NCBI GenBank assembly: GCA_021741245.1
Contig: JAIOYF010000004.1
Span: 1-64,000, forward strand
DNA: 64,000 nt
Source: Paracoccaceae bacterium
Lineage (GTDB): Bacteria > Pseudomonadota > Alphaproteobacteria > Rhodobacterales > Rhodobacteraceae
Direction of reading: 5' to 3'
A program made the position numbers and the translations under genes. Below the pieces are notes generated by a model. It was not told where the DNA came from. It saw nothing but the letters and a program-made list of their open reading frames with translations, and ran no database searches. Positions 50,927 to 59,612 of the stretch are shown one piece after another (the stretch's first letter is position 1; each line of letters starts with the position of its first letter).

Positions 50927-52269
50927 GCGACGTTCTTGACCTTTTGGTGATTGGCTCGGGCGCTTGCGGCCTTGCCGGTGCGATTGCGGCGCATGATGCG
51001 GGACTGACCGTCGCCATCGTGGAAAAACGCGACCGCCCCGGCGGCAACTCGGCCCTGTCCACCGGGTCTATTCCGGGGGCGGGCAGCCGCTATCAGGCGG
51101 CGGCGGGGATTGTGGACAGCCCCGCGCAGATGATCGCCGATCAACTGGCCGTGGCAGGGCATCACGATGCCGATGATCTGACGACGCTGATTGCGAACGA
51201 ATGCGCGCCGCTGTGTGAATGGCTGATCGAGGATCTTGGCGCGCGGATGGAGTTGATCACCGCCTATCGCCATATTGGCCATTCGGTGGAACGGCTGCAT
51301 GCGCCACGGTCCCGCAGGGGCGCTGATCTGGTGGACGATCTTTTGCGCTTTGCCTCCGATCGCGGCATCTCGCTTGCGCTTGGCAATCCGGTCGATGACC
51401 TGATTGTGGAGGATGGCGCAGTGACAGGCGCGATGATCCGGGGCGAGGCCGTGGCGGCGCGCAAGGTGCTGATTGCCACCAACGGCTTTGCCGCAGACCG
51501 CGCCCTTGTGGCCGAATATTGCCCCGAGATCGCGGGTGCCGATTATTACGGTGCACCGGGCAGCACGGGTGAGGCGGTGCGCTGGGGCCGGTCCTTGGGG
51601 GCGGCGCTGGGGAATATGGGGGCCTATCAGGGCTATGCCGCCGTGGCCTATCCGCAGGGGCAGCTGTTGTCCTGGACCACGATTGAAAAGGGCGGGATTT
51701 TGGTGGGCCGCGATGGCCGCCGCTTTGGCCCCGAAGATGCAGGCTATTCCGGCTTTACCCCGCAAGTGATGGCACAGGGTGAGATGGCTTGGGCCGTTTA
51801 TGACACGCGACTGCATGCCATTGCGATGGCGGAAGAGGAATATGCCGAGATGTCGGCCATGGGTGCGTTGCGTTGGGCAGACACGCCAGAGGCGCTGGCG
51901 CAGGCCGTGGGAATTGATCCGGCGGGGCTGGCAGAGGCGGTGGCGGGCTATAATCTGGCAGCCTCGGGTCAGGGCGCAGATGCCTTTGGGCGGCGCAATT
52001 TCGGGCACGCACCCCTTGTGCCGCCTTTGGCGATTGCAGCGGTGAAGCCCGGCCTGTTCCATACCCAAGGCGGGTTGATGGTTGATGCCCATGCGCGGGT
52101 GCGCCGCGCCGATGGCGGGGTGATCCCGAACCTCTTTGCTGGCGGTGGTGCGGCCGCAGGGATCAGCGGGCGGACGGGTGCGGGGGGATATGCCTCGGGC
52201 AACGGTCTGATCACGGCGCTGGTCTTGGGCCGTCTGGCGGGGCTGCGCGCGGCGGAGGAACTGGCGTGA
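50923..52269 (+). CDS. FAD-dependent oxidoreductase, fumarate reductase/3-ketosteroid dehydrogenase type (paralogue B)
   Basis: The ATG at 50923 gives 448 residues. It shares with the enzyme at 35234 the FAD loop (LLVIGSGACGLAGAIAAHDAG), STGSIPGAGSRYQ, GLFHTQGGLMVDAHARV and NLFAGGGAAAGISG, so they are paralogues. It probably reduces or introduces a C=C bond in an acid intermediate. Neighbouring MmgE/PrpD genes on both sides could add water to, or remove it from, the same carbon skeleton. Confidence 0.88.
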   Translation: MSDVLDLLVIGSGACGLAGAIAAHDAGLTVAIVEKRDRPGGNSALSTGSIPGAGSRYQAAAGIVDSPAQMIADQLAVAGHHDADDLTTLIANECAPLCEWLIEDLGARMELITAYRHIGHSVERLHAPRSRRGADLVDDLLRFASDRGISLALGNPVDDLIVEDGAVTGAMIRGEAVAARKVLIATNGFAADRALVAEYCPEIAGADYYGAPGSTGEAVRWGRSLGAALGNMGAYQGYAAVAYPQGQLLSWTTIEKGGILVGRDGRRFGPEDAGYSGFTPQVMAQGEMAWAVYDTRLHAIAMAEEEYAEMSAMGALRWADTPEALAQAVGIDPAGLAEAVAGYNLAASGQGADAFGRRNFGHAPLVPPLAIAAVKPGLFHTQGGLMVDAHARVRRADGGVIPNLFAGGGAAAGISGRTGAGGYASGNGLITALVLGRLAGLRAAEELA

Positions 52270-53639
52270 GCCTGACGCCCACGCGCGCCATTGCGCAGGC
52301 CGCCGTCGCCCTGCGGGGCGATGATCTGCCAGACGTCGTCCTAAGCGCTGCAAAGCTGCATTTTCTTGATGCGATCGGGGTTGGCCTTGCCGCCTCCACC
52401 GTGCCGCAGAACGCCGATTGGGCCACAGCTTTGGCCTCGGTTGGCGGGGCAGGGACGGCCACGGTGGTGGGGCAGGCCACAGGTGCGCCGCCTGCGATGG
52501 CGGCCTTGCTGAACGGCAGCCGCATTCACGCGCTGGAATTTGATGACACGCATATCGCCTCGGTCGTGCATGGCTCTGCCGTGGCGGCACCTGCGGCCCT
52601 TGCGGCGGCGCAGGGTGCGGGGGCGGAGGGCGCAACGCTGCTCAAAGGCTATGTCTTGGCGTGGGAGGTGATGATCCGCCTTGGCCTGTCCGCCCCGGGG
52701 GCGATGCAGGCGCGCGGCTTTCAGGTGACGGCGGTGGCGGGTGCCGTTGGGGCTGCTTTGGCGGCGTCCCTGATCACTGGTTTGGATGAAGGGCGCACCG
52801 TCAGCGCCCTTGGCATTGCGGGATCGCAAGCCTCTGGTCTGATGGAGTTTCTGGCCGAAGGGGCCAGCGTCAAGGCGCTGCACCCCGGTTGGGCCGCGCA
52901 CACGGGCCTGATCGCCGCGGCGCTGGCGCAGGGGGGCATGACAGGCCCGGCTTCGATCCTGGAAGGGCGGTTCGGGGTGATGGCCGGTTTCGCGGGCCTG
53001 CCAGATGCGACAGAGGCACTGAATGCGCAGATGAGCAGCCTTGGTGCGACATGGCATTTGCCGGATGCGGCCTTCAAGGCCTATCCTTGTTGTCACTATA
53101 TCCATCCTTTTCTGGAAGCGCTGGAAACCCTGATCGCCCAAGGGCTGACCGCTGCGAACCTTGCCCAAGCCATAGCCCATGTGCCCCCGCCCGAGGCCCC
53201 GCTGATCTGCGAGCCTTGGGCGCGCCGTCAGGCCCCGGCAAGTGGCTATGACGCGAAGTGGGCGCTGGCCTATTGCCTTGCCGCGCGCTTGGCCAATGGT
53301 CCGCTGACGGTGGCTGATTTTGCGCAAGACCCCGATGCGCAGGCCGTGGCCCTTGCCCAACAGTTTGCATGGGTGCCCATGGTCGACCATGGCTTCCCCG
53401 CACGCTTTGCGGCCCGGCTGGATGTCGTGACCAAGGATGGTCAGACGCTGACCGCCGAGGTGCGCAATGTGCGCGGTGCGCCTGATCGGCCCATCGGTGC
53501 GGCAGAGGTTCAGGCCAAGTTCCGCGCAAACGCCGCACGGACCCTGTCCGCTAAGGCAGTGGCAGAGGCCGAGGCGGCGATCTTGTCGCTGGAAGTCCCC
53601 GGTTCCCTGACCGACCTGCGCCGCGCCCTTACATCATAA
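52266..53639 (+). CDS. MmgE/PrpD-family protein 2
   Basis: The 457-residue protein has the family features AKLHFLDAIGVGLAAS, GSRIHALEFDDTHIASVVHGSAV, GSQASGLMEFLAEGASVKALHPGWAAHTG and FKAYPCCHYIHPFLEA. The LEFDDTHI and HPGWAAH segments are closer to the PrpD consensus than in MmgE/PrpD protein 1. It ends the operon and overlaps the convergent dctM gene by 11 nt. Confidence 0.9.
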   Translation: MSLTPTRAIAQAAVALRGDDLPDVVLSAAKLHFLDAIGVGLAASTVPQNADWATALASVGGAGTATVVGQATGAPPAMAALLNGSRIHALEFDDTHIASVVHGSAVAAPAALAAAQGAGAEGATLLKGYVLAWEVMIRLGLSAPGAMQARGFQVTAVAGAVGAALAASLITGLDEGRTVSALGIAGSQASGLMEFLAEGASVKALHPGWAAHTGLIAAALAQGGMTGPASILEGRFGVMAGFAGLPDATEALNAQMSSLGATWHLPDAAFKAYPCCHYIHPFLEALETLIAQGLTAANLAQAIAHVPPPEAPLICEPWARRQAPASGYDAKWALAYCLAARLANGPLTVADFAQDPDAQAVALAQQFAWVPMVDHGFPARFAARLDVVTKDGQTLTAEVRNVRGAPDRPIGAAEVQAKFRANAARTLSAKAVAEAEAAILSLEVPGSLTDLRRALTS

Positions 53640-54939
53640 GGTTTGGCAAGAAGAGCGTCACCTCGGGGATCAGGATCAAGACGGCCAATGTGCAGATATC
53701 CATCAGCACAAAGGGCATCACCCCTGCAAACACGTCATTGAGTGTCAGGGGAACCGGGGAAGAGCTGCGCACGACATAGACGTTCAGGCCCACGGGTGGC
53801 GTGATCAGCGAAATCTCGGCCAGCTTGATCGAAATCACCCCCAGCCAGATCGGGTCATAGCCAACGCCCACAAGGATCGGAAACATCACGGGCAGGGTCA
53901 TCACCATGATCGCTATGGCATCCAGGAACATGCCAAGGAACAAGAACAGCAGCACAAAACCCATCAGGTAGTAATAGCGTGGCAGATCCAGCGACAGCAT
54001 GTAATTCGCGATTTCGGTCACAAGGCCGGTATAGGTCAGAAACCGGGCAAACAAGATCCCGCCAATCACGATGATAAAGATGGTAGAGGTGGTCAGCCCG
54101 GCCTCTTTGAACGTGTCCGCCAGCATCCGGCGGTTCAGCCTGCCCTTGAAGAACACGATCATAAAGGCGCCAAAGGCCCCGACCGCCCCGGCATAGGTTG
54201 GCACGAAAAAGCCAAGGTAGATGCCGCCAATGACGATGGCGAACAAAAAGCTGATGCCCCAAACCCCTTTGAGGGACGAAATCTTTTCACGCAGCGGAAT
54301 CTTGATCGTCTGACGGGGGGCAAGCTCTGGGCGCAGGGTCACAAGGACATAGATGCCCACCAAGAACACGACCGCCGACAACAGGCCGGGGATCAGCCCG
54401 GCGATCAACAGGCGCGCAACCGATTGTTCTGTGATGATCGCATAGACCACCATCAGGATCGACGGCGGGATCAGAGAGGCCAAAGTGCCCGAGGCCGCGA
54501 TACAGCCCGCACTCAGCCGCTTGTCATAGCCGAACCGCACCATCTCGGGCATGGCAAGTTTGGTAAAGACGGCGGCGTTGACAAGGGTTGATCCGCTTGC
54601 CGCGCCAAAGGCCGCCGAAGCAAGGGTCGTCGCCATCGCAAGCCCGCCGCGAAACGCGCCAAACCAGTTATAGGCCGCGCGGTAAAGGTCGGTCGTCAGC
54701 CCCGCTTGCGTCGCCAAAGAACCCATAAGGATGAACAGTGGAATGACAGCGAGGGTGAAGGAATTGGTGGTGCTGAACGGAATCGTTGCCATCTGCGCCA
54801 AGGCGGCATCGGGGCCAATGGCCAGAAAGATGCCGATGAACCCCCCAAGGCCAAGGGCGACGCCAATATGCACGCCAACGATGAGCATGATGCCCAAAAG
54901 CACAACAACAATCACACCGGCGGTTGCGGGATCAAGCAT
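53629..54939 (-). CDS. TRAP transporter large permease subunit (DctM family), system 2
   Basis: The 436-residue membrane protein has the DctM pattern: FGAASGSTLVNAAVFTKLAMPEM, GTLASLIPPSILMVVYAIITEQS, GFFVPTYAGAVGAFGAF and a late ITPPVGLNVYVV. It forms the transport pore with DctQ. It lies 18 bp after dctQ and is the last gene of the unit. Confidence 0.94.
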   Translation of the reverse strand: MLDPATAGVIVVVLLGIMLIVGVHIGVALGLGGFIGIFLAIGPDAALAQMATIPFSTTNSFTLAVIPLFILMGSLATQAGLTTDLYRAAYNWFGAFRGGLAMATTLASAAFGAASGSTLVNAAVFTKLAMPEMVRFGYDKRLSAGCIAASGTLASLIPPSILMVVYAIITEQSVARLLIAGLIPGLLSAVVFLVGIYVLVTLRPELAPRQTIKIPLREKISSLKGVWGISFLFAIVIGGIYLGFFVPTYAGAVGAFGAFMIVFFKGRLNRRMLADTFKEAGLTTSTIFIIVIGGILFARFLTYTGLVTEIANYMLSLDLPRYYYLMGFVLLFLFLGMFLDAIAIMVMTLPVMFPILVGVGYDPIWLGVISIKLAEISLITPPVGLNVYVVRSSSPVPLTLNDVFAGVMPFVLMDICTLAVLILIPEVTLFLPNLMM

Positions 54940-54957
54940 GGTCGGGATTCCTGACGT

Positions 54958-55515
54958 TCAATTGCGCAGTTCGGGGGCGGTGATTTCGGGGCCCGTAACA
55001 GGCGGCGGTGCGCCAGTGCGCACCCGAGACAGATCGATGATGAGGTCAAGAATCAGCCGAAAGATCATCAGGCCAACGCCGACGACCAGAAAAAGCCGGG
55101 CAGGCAGCAGCGGAAAGCGGATGGCACCAAAGGTCGCCTCGCCCGTGCGATATGAGAACTGCGCCTCGATCACCGCCTGCCACAGCATCAAAGAATAAAA
55201 GGCAATTGCAGCGATATTGGTGGCCACGTCCATTGCGGCCTGTGTTCGGGGGCCGCATCTGTCATAGACCAACTCTACCCGGATATGGGCGCGGCGCACC
55301 TGTGTATAGGCCAGGGCTCCGAAAACGATCAGAACCATCGTGCTTTCGGTAATCTCGCGCGGTCCGGGGACGGGGATCGAAAGAACCTGAGTGCCGACAA
55401 TGTCAGCCACGCCAAGGAACATCGACATCAGCATCCCGATACCCCCCAGCAGCAGCACAACGATAGCCACACGCTCGGTCAGCTTGGCGATGGGTTCCAC
55501 ACCGGCCTCCTGCAT
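54958..55515 (-). CDS. TRAP transporter small permease subunit (DctQ family), system 2
   Basis: The 185 residues carry four predicted membrane helices and a DctQ-like segment with TESTMVLIVFGALAYTQVRRAHIRVELVYDR. The C-terminal tail is proline-rich and polar. It is preceded by a hairpin that separates it from dctP and followed closely by dctM. Confidence 0.9.
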   Translation of the reverse strand: MQEAGVEPIAKLTERVAIVVLLLGGIGMLMSMFLGVADIVGTQVLSIPVPGPREITESTMVLIVFGALAYTQVRRAHIRVELVYDRCGPRTQAAMDVATNIAAIAFYSLMLWQAVIEAQFSYRTGEATFGAIRFPLLPARLFLVVGVGLMIFRLILDLIIDLSRVRTGAPPPVTGPEITAPELRN

Positions 55516-55533
55516 TCGAAGTCAATTCAAGCA

Positions 55534-55558
55534 GACGGGCCGCACTGGGCGGCCCGTC
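55534..55558 (-). other. Intra-operon hairpin between dctP and dctQ (system 2)
   Basis: GACGGGCCGC at 55534-55543 pairs perfectly with GCGGCCCGTC at 55549-55558 across a 5-nt loop, 18 bases after the dctP stop on the minus strand. It has no adjacent U-run on the dctQ side. Like the hairpin at 28656 it probably protects the binding-protein mRNA or causes partial termination. Confidence 0.68.
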
Positions 55559-55576
55559 GGGATTTCTTTTCAGGCG

Positions 55577-56599
55577 TTATTCGGCGACTTTGGCGCGCAG
55601 ATAGGCTGCAACTTCCGCAGCTTCTTTGCCTTTGCCATTGGCTTCCATGCCGACAACCCACTCTTGCAAGACATCTGGGGCCATCGCACGCCATTTGTCG
55701 AGTTCTGCTTGAGGGATCGGTTTGAACGTTCCGCCCAGTTCCTCGATCTTGGCCTGAGCGTCATTTTCTGCCGAATCGATGGCCGCCATATAGGCTTCAC
55801 CAGCTTTGCGGGCCTCTTCGATCATGATCGTCTGGATATCTTCTGGCAGGCGGGCCCATGTCCGTTCCCCAATGACAACGATATGGCCGGCAATCGCGAA
55901 GACGGGGCCACAGTTGTTCGGGGCCACTTCGTAGAACTTGTTGGCCAAGATGTTGCCGCGGTTGATGGTCGAATAGTCGATCGCATCGCGCTGCAGGGCC
56001 TCATAGACCTCTGGCACTGGAACGGTCACAGGCACAGCGCCGATGCCGGTCATCAGTTTGGGAATATCCGCGCCAAAGCTGCGCAGTTTCTTGCCCTTGA
56101 GCCCTTCGACCGTATCGCAGTTTGGATCTTTGCCGGTGAAGTAGTAGTCACCAAGGGGTTGGTGGAACAGGTATTTCACGCCATAGGTGGCGAGTTCTTC
56201 GGAAAATACCGGAAGGTCGTCCACAGCATCGAACGAGATTTCAAGCGCCTGCTTTGGCGTTTTGAACACAAAGGGGATCTGGAACGTGCGCCAGAAGATC
56301 AACTGGTCGGCGAAGTAGCCGGGCACCAGTGCGGCCATGTCAACCGCACCGCGGCCAGCAAGTTGCAGCAGTTCCGGGCCAGCCCCAAGGCCGCCTGCAT
56401 AGGTGATTTCAATAGACACGCGGCCATCGGTACGGGCGGCCACGGCAGCGGCGAAATCGCGTTCGACCTGAAGGAAAGGCGTATCTGCCAAGTAATGCGC
56501 ATAACGCAGCTTGAACTCTTGTGCCGATGCATCGGACCCGGCGCCCATCACGCCAAGCGCCGTCACCGCGCCAAGGACAAAGGTTAGTGATTTATTCAT
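55577..56599 (-). CDS. TRAP transporter solute-binding protein (DctP family), system 2
   Basis: The ATG at 56599 is preceded by AGGAGA and gives 340 residues. A signal peptide (MNKSLTFVLGAVTALGVMGAGSDASA, cleavage likely after ASA) is followed by the DctP fold (KLRYAHYLADTPFLQVERDFAAAV, GLKGKKLRSFGADIPKLM with the ligand-binding arginine). It is not closely similar to the system 1 receptor, so the two probably import different compounds. The promoter region carries the GTCAACTGTTGAC palindrome. Confidence 0.94.
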   Translation of the reverse strand: MNKSLTFVLGAVTALGVMGAGSDASAQEFKLRYAHYLADTPFLQVERDFAAAVAARTDGRVSIEITYAGGLGAGPELLQLAGRGAVDMAALVPGYFADQLIFWRTFQIPFVFKTPKQALEISFDAVDDLPVFSEELATYGVKYLFHQPLGDYYFTGKDPNCDTVEGLKGKKLRSFGADIPKLMTGIGAVPVTVPVPEVYEALQRDAIDYSTINRGNILANKFYEVAPNNCGPVFAIAGHIVVIGERTWARLPEDIQTIMIEEARKAGEAYMAAIDSAENDAQAKIEELGGTFKPIPQAELDKWRAMAPDVLQEWVVGMEANGKGKEAAEVAAYLRAKVAE

Positions 56600-56707
56600 T
56601 CGTGGTCTCCTGTTGGTGGTGTCGTTTCTATTTGCCGCACGGTTCCGTGCAGGCCCGGTTTTTTGAGACATCTGAATTTGCGCAAGGACAAGTCCGCGTG
56701 CATCTTC

Positions 56708-56720
56708 GTCAACTGTTGAC
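56708..56720. promoter_or_regulatory. Perfect palindrome GTCAACTGTTGAC between the TRAP operon and the nitroreductase fusion gene
   Basis: The 13-bp element (arms GTCAAC and GTTGAC around a T) lies in the 214-bp divergent region between dctP (start 56599) and the gene at 56814. Its form suits an FCD GntR dimer; such a regulator is encoded at 61402. It is the most symmetric of three related elements in this block. Confidence 0.7.
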
Positions 56721-56813
56721 ACTTTCGCTTCCCCGCAGTTCCTTGTCAATGTAATGATGGCATGTCGGGTCGTTGTTTCAAACAGGATTGCAGACAGGCG
56801 TTAGGGGGATGTC

Positions 56814-58190
56814 ATGAATGAGGCAACACGGTCAGAAATGACGCGCGATGCGATGTCGGGGGCGGCGTCCGTGGATTGGCAGGCGATCCTTGACACAATG
56901 GCCACGCGACATTCCACCCGCGCCTTCGATGGCTCGGTGATTGATGCCAAGACGCTCGCAGATATCGTGCGGGACGGGACCGAAGCGCCGTCCTCGTGCA
57001 ATCAGCAAAACTGGCATTTCATCGTTGTGACAGATCCTGCGGCAAAACGTGAGGCGCAAGATATTTCGGGCGGCAATGCCCATTTCGCGGATTGTTCGGC
57101 CCTGATCTATCTGTGTTTTCAGAAAGGCTGGACGCACGGCAATTTCTCGGTGGTGCAATCGGTTGCGGGTGCGGCCTATCACATGATGATCTCGGCCCAT
57201 CTGCGGGGGTTCCAGTCGATCTGGAATGCAGGCATCGGCGATCAGGTGCGGTTGCGCAAGATGCTGGCGCTGCCGCAGACCTTTGACGTGATTGGGGCAC
57301 TTGCCATTGGACGGTCGCGTGCGGATGCGCCCGCGATGAAGGCCCCGCGCCGCCCGGAGGGTGAGGTTTATTCCTTTGGCCAATTTGCCCGCGCTGATCG
57401 TGCGGTCTATCCGGTCAAGCCTGCTGCAGCCTATCCCTATTTCCAGATCCGCAACGACAACAACCCCTTTGCCCAATGGAACCCCGCACAATGGTCGCTG
57501 GATCAGATCGGCGATTTCCGGGGCTATTCGGTCTGGGCCAAGTCGCCCTTGCCGGGGGTCTATGTCTCGCGCAGGCAAGGCGAGGCGACGGCGGCGGAAT
57601 TGGCTTTGTTGCCGGAATTCCCGGCCGGGGCCGAGGTGGCGGAACTGCTGCCATGGGGCGGCACCTATACGGTGGAGCTGCGCAAACGACTGGGCGCGGG
57701 CGTGGTTCTGCATGTCGACGATCTGTCGGACAACAACCTTTCCTTCGTGCGCGAACGTCTGCGGCAAGAGGGGGTCGCCTCAGATCAAACCCGGTTTGGC
57801 CTGATCGCAGGCGGGCGCTTGCCCCATGCGGATGCAAGCCTTGACGCGGTGGTTGCCCCCCAGATCCTTGAGCATCTGCCCGACCCCGAGGCGATGCTGG
57901 CCGAAATCGTACGGGTGTTGAAGCCCGGCGGCGTGGTCGTCGTCAGTGCGCGCAACCTGTGGTCCGCCTATGGTTGGCTGTGGACGCGCAAGGAAAGCCG
58001 CGCGCAGGTGCCAAATCAAGGCCCGTTCCGCCCGATCCCGGCCCCGCGCCTGCGCGGTTGGTTGGCGCAACGTTTCACAATCGAGGCTGAGACAGGCATT
58101 GGCAAAGGGGCCACGGGCGACGCCACGCTGATGGCGGGGCGGGCGCGTCTCTTCGCGCGCCTCTATGCAGCAAGGTGCCGCCTTGGCTAG
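56814..58190 (+). CDS. Nitroreductase-methyltransferase-like fusion protein
   Basis: The 458-residue frame is continuous. Residues about 22-195 are a nitroreductase (FMN) domain: MATRHSTRAFDG, TEAPSSCNQQNWHFIVV, QSVAGAAYHMMISAHLRGFQSIW, and DVIGALAIGRS. Residues about 260-450 resemble a class I SAM methyltransferase: LHVDDLSDNNLSFVRERLRQ, LPHADASLDAVVAPQILEHL and EIVRVLKPGGVVVVSARN. The glycine-rich motif I is altered (LLPWGGTYTVEL). I know of no characterised enzyme with this domain pair. It may reduce and then methylate one substrate, or the second half may be non-catalytic. It is divergent from TRAP system 2. Confidence 0.82.
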   Translation: MNEATRSEMTRDAMSGAASVDWQAILDTMATRHSTRAFDGSVIDAKTLADIVRDGTEAPSSCNQQNWHFIVVTDPAAKREAQDISGGNAHFADCSALIYLCFQKGWTHGNFSVVQSVAGAAYHMMISAHLRGFQSIWNAGIGDQVRLRKMLALPQTFDVIGALAIGRSRADAPAMKAPRRPEGEVYSFGQFARADRAVYPVKPAAAYPYFQIRNDNNPFAQWNPAQWSLDQIGDFRGYSVWAKSPLPGVYVSRRQGEATAAELALLPEFPAGAEVAELLPWGGTYTVELRKRLGAGVVLHVDDLSDNNLSFVRERLRQEGVASDQTRFGLIAGGRLPHADASLDAVVAPQILEHLPDPEAMLAEIVRVLKPGGVVVVSARNLWSAYGWLWTRKESRAQVPNQGPFRPIPAPRLRGWLAQRFTIEAETGIGKGATGDATLMAGRARLFARLYAARCRLG

Positions 58191-58197
58191 AACCGCC

Positions 58198-59580
58198 TCA
58201 CCCCAGTTTTCGCGCCACATAGCGCCCGGTGCCGACGCCATCCGCGGCAAGCATACCGTCGCGCATTACGCTGCGACCGCGTGCGATGGTGTGCACGACA
58301 CGCACCCGCATCTCTTCGCCCTCATAGATCGAGCATCCGGCATCGGTGGCCAGATGCTCTTTGCCCACCGTCCAGCGGGCGTTCAGGTCGATCACCGCAA
58401 GGTCGGCATCGGCACCGGGGCGTATCACGCCCTTGTCCGTCAAGCCCATGGCGCGGGCGGGGGCGCGGCTGACCATGTCAATCATCCGGGGCAGGGGGAT
58501 GGCGCGCTTGATATGCCCTTCTGTCAACAGGGCTGGCAAAAAGGTATCAAGACCGGGAAAGCCGGGCTGCGCTTTCCAGATGCCGCCGTCCTTGGAACTG
58601 GCCGGGCGGTGGATGTGGTCCGTGGCAATGGTGTCGATATGCCCGTCACGGATGCCTTGCCACAGGACCTCACGGTCCTCGGCGCTGCGCAGGGGCGGGT
58701 TGACCTTGGCCTGAACCCCGACCGGGCTGGTGATGTCATGGGTCAGGTAATGGATGCAGGTTTCGATGCTGACACTTGCCCCCGCTTGCCTTTGGCGCAC
58801 AGCCTCGGTCAGCGCCGCCCCGGACGAGGTGTGAACCGCATGCACCCGCGTGCCGGTGGAGCGCGACAGCATCAAGATGCGCTGCAGCGCCTCGGCCTCC
58901 ACCATCGGCGGGCGGGTGGCGTTCCACGTGGCAAGGCCACCCTTGCCCTCCGGGTCTGCCGCCATCATCCGGTCGCGCAGAACCCAAGCGATTTCGATAT
59001 TCTCGGGGTGGGGGCACAGCACGCCACCATGGGCCGCCACGGTTTCCAAAAGGCGGAAGAGAAAGCCATCATCCGTGCCGGGCAGACCCAAGCGCGCGCC
59101 CTCATTGCCGCGAATGTTCATGAAAAGCTTTGCCCCCGGCGCCCCGCGCGCGATCAGGTCGGGCAGTTCGGCCAGCTGCGCCTCGGTTGCGATCACGAAG
59201 TGAAAGCCAAAGTCGATCCGCGCACCTGCCGTGGTGACCGCGATCAACTCGTCAAACACCGGGCCATAGGGGTCTGCGCTCATCACATAGGGGATGATGG
59301 TGGTCACACCGCCAAGGGCCGCCGCCCCGGTTTCGCTGGCCGCGTCGCCCGGCACCCGTGGGCGCGAGATGTCAGAACCGTGGCCAAGGTGGATATGCGC
59401 ATCAACCGCGCCCGGAATGATGGTGAGGCCAGTGCAATCGATGACCTCGGCCGCGTCGCCGCCATCGCCGGGTGCTGCAATGGCGGCAATGCGCCCGTCG
59501 CGAATCAGCACATCGGCCTGAACCAGACCGCCGGGCAGCATCACCGCCCCGTTCGAAAGCCGCATATCTGCCTGTGTCAT
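58198..59580 (-). CDS. D-hydantoinase/dihydropyrimidinase-like amidohydrolase
   Basis: The ATG at 59580 follows AAGGAA and gives 460 residues. The binuclear metal site is complete: DAHIHLG (HxH), AKLFMNIRG (the carboxylated lysine), LCPHPEN and VHAVHTSSG (His), and TIATDHIH (Asp). It hydrolyses a cyclic ureide or imide such as dihydropyrimidine, hydantoin or allantoin. The TRAP transporter, cysteine hydrolases and PuuE-like enzymes around it fit such ring opening. It ends 7 bp from the convergent fusion gene and is divergent from the PuuE-like genes, with only 32 bp between start codons. Confidence 0.92.
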   Translation of the reverse strand: MTQADMRLSNGAVMLPGGLVQADVLIRDGRIAAIAAPGDGGDAAEVIDCTGLTIIPGAVDAHIHLGHGSDISRPRVPGDAASETGAAALGGVTTIIPYVMSADPYGPVFDELIAVTTAGARIDFGFHFVIATEAQLAELPDLIARGAPGAKLFMNIRGNEGARLGLPGTDDGFLFRLLETVAAHGGVLCPHPENIEIAWVLRDRMMAADPEGKGGLATWNATRPPMVEAEALQRILMLSRSTGTRVHAVHTSSGAALTEAVRQRQAGASVSIETCIHYLTHDITSPVGVQAKVNPPLRSAEDREVLWQGIRDGHIDTIATDHIHRPASSKDGGIWKAQPGFPGLDTFLPALLTEGHIKRAIPLPRMIDMVSRAPARAMGLTDKGVIRPGADADLAVIDLNARWTVGKEHLATDAGCSIYEGEEMRVRVVHTIARGRSVMRDGMLAADGVGTGRYVARKLG

Positions 59581-59612
59581 CGCCTGTTCCTTACCTTGCA
59601 TGGGGGCCGCGC

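Noticed and set aside
50476-52635. A 719-codon minus-strand open frame
   Set aside because: Antisense to the MmgE/PrpD and FAD oxidoreductase genes; low-complexity Pro/Arg/His-rich translation and no domain.
56700-56813. A sigma-70 promoter using TTGACA at 56716-56721
   Set aside because: No acceptable -10 hexamer at 16-18 bp; the TTGACA is better explained as half of the palindrome.
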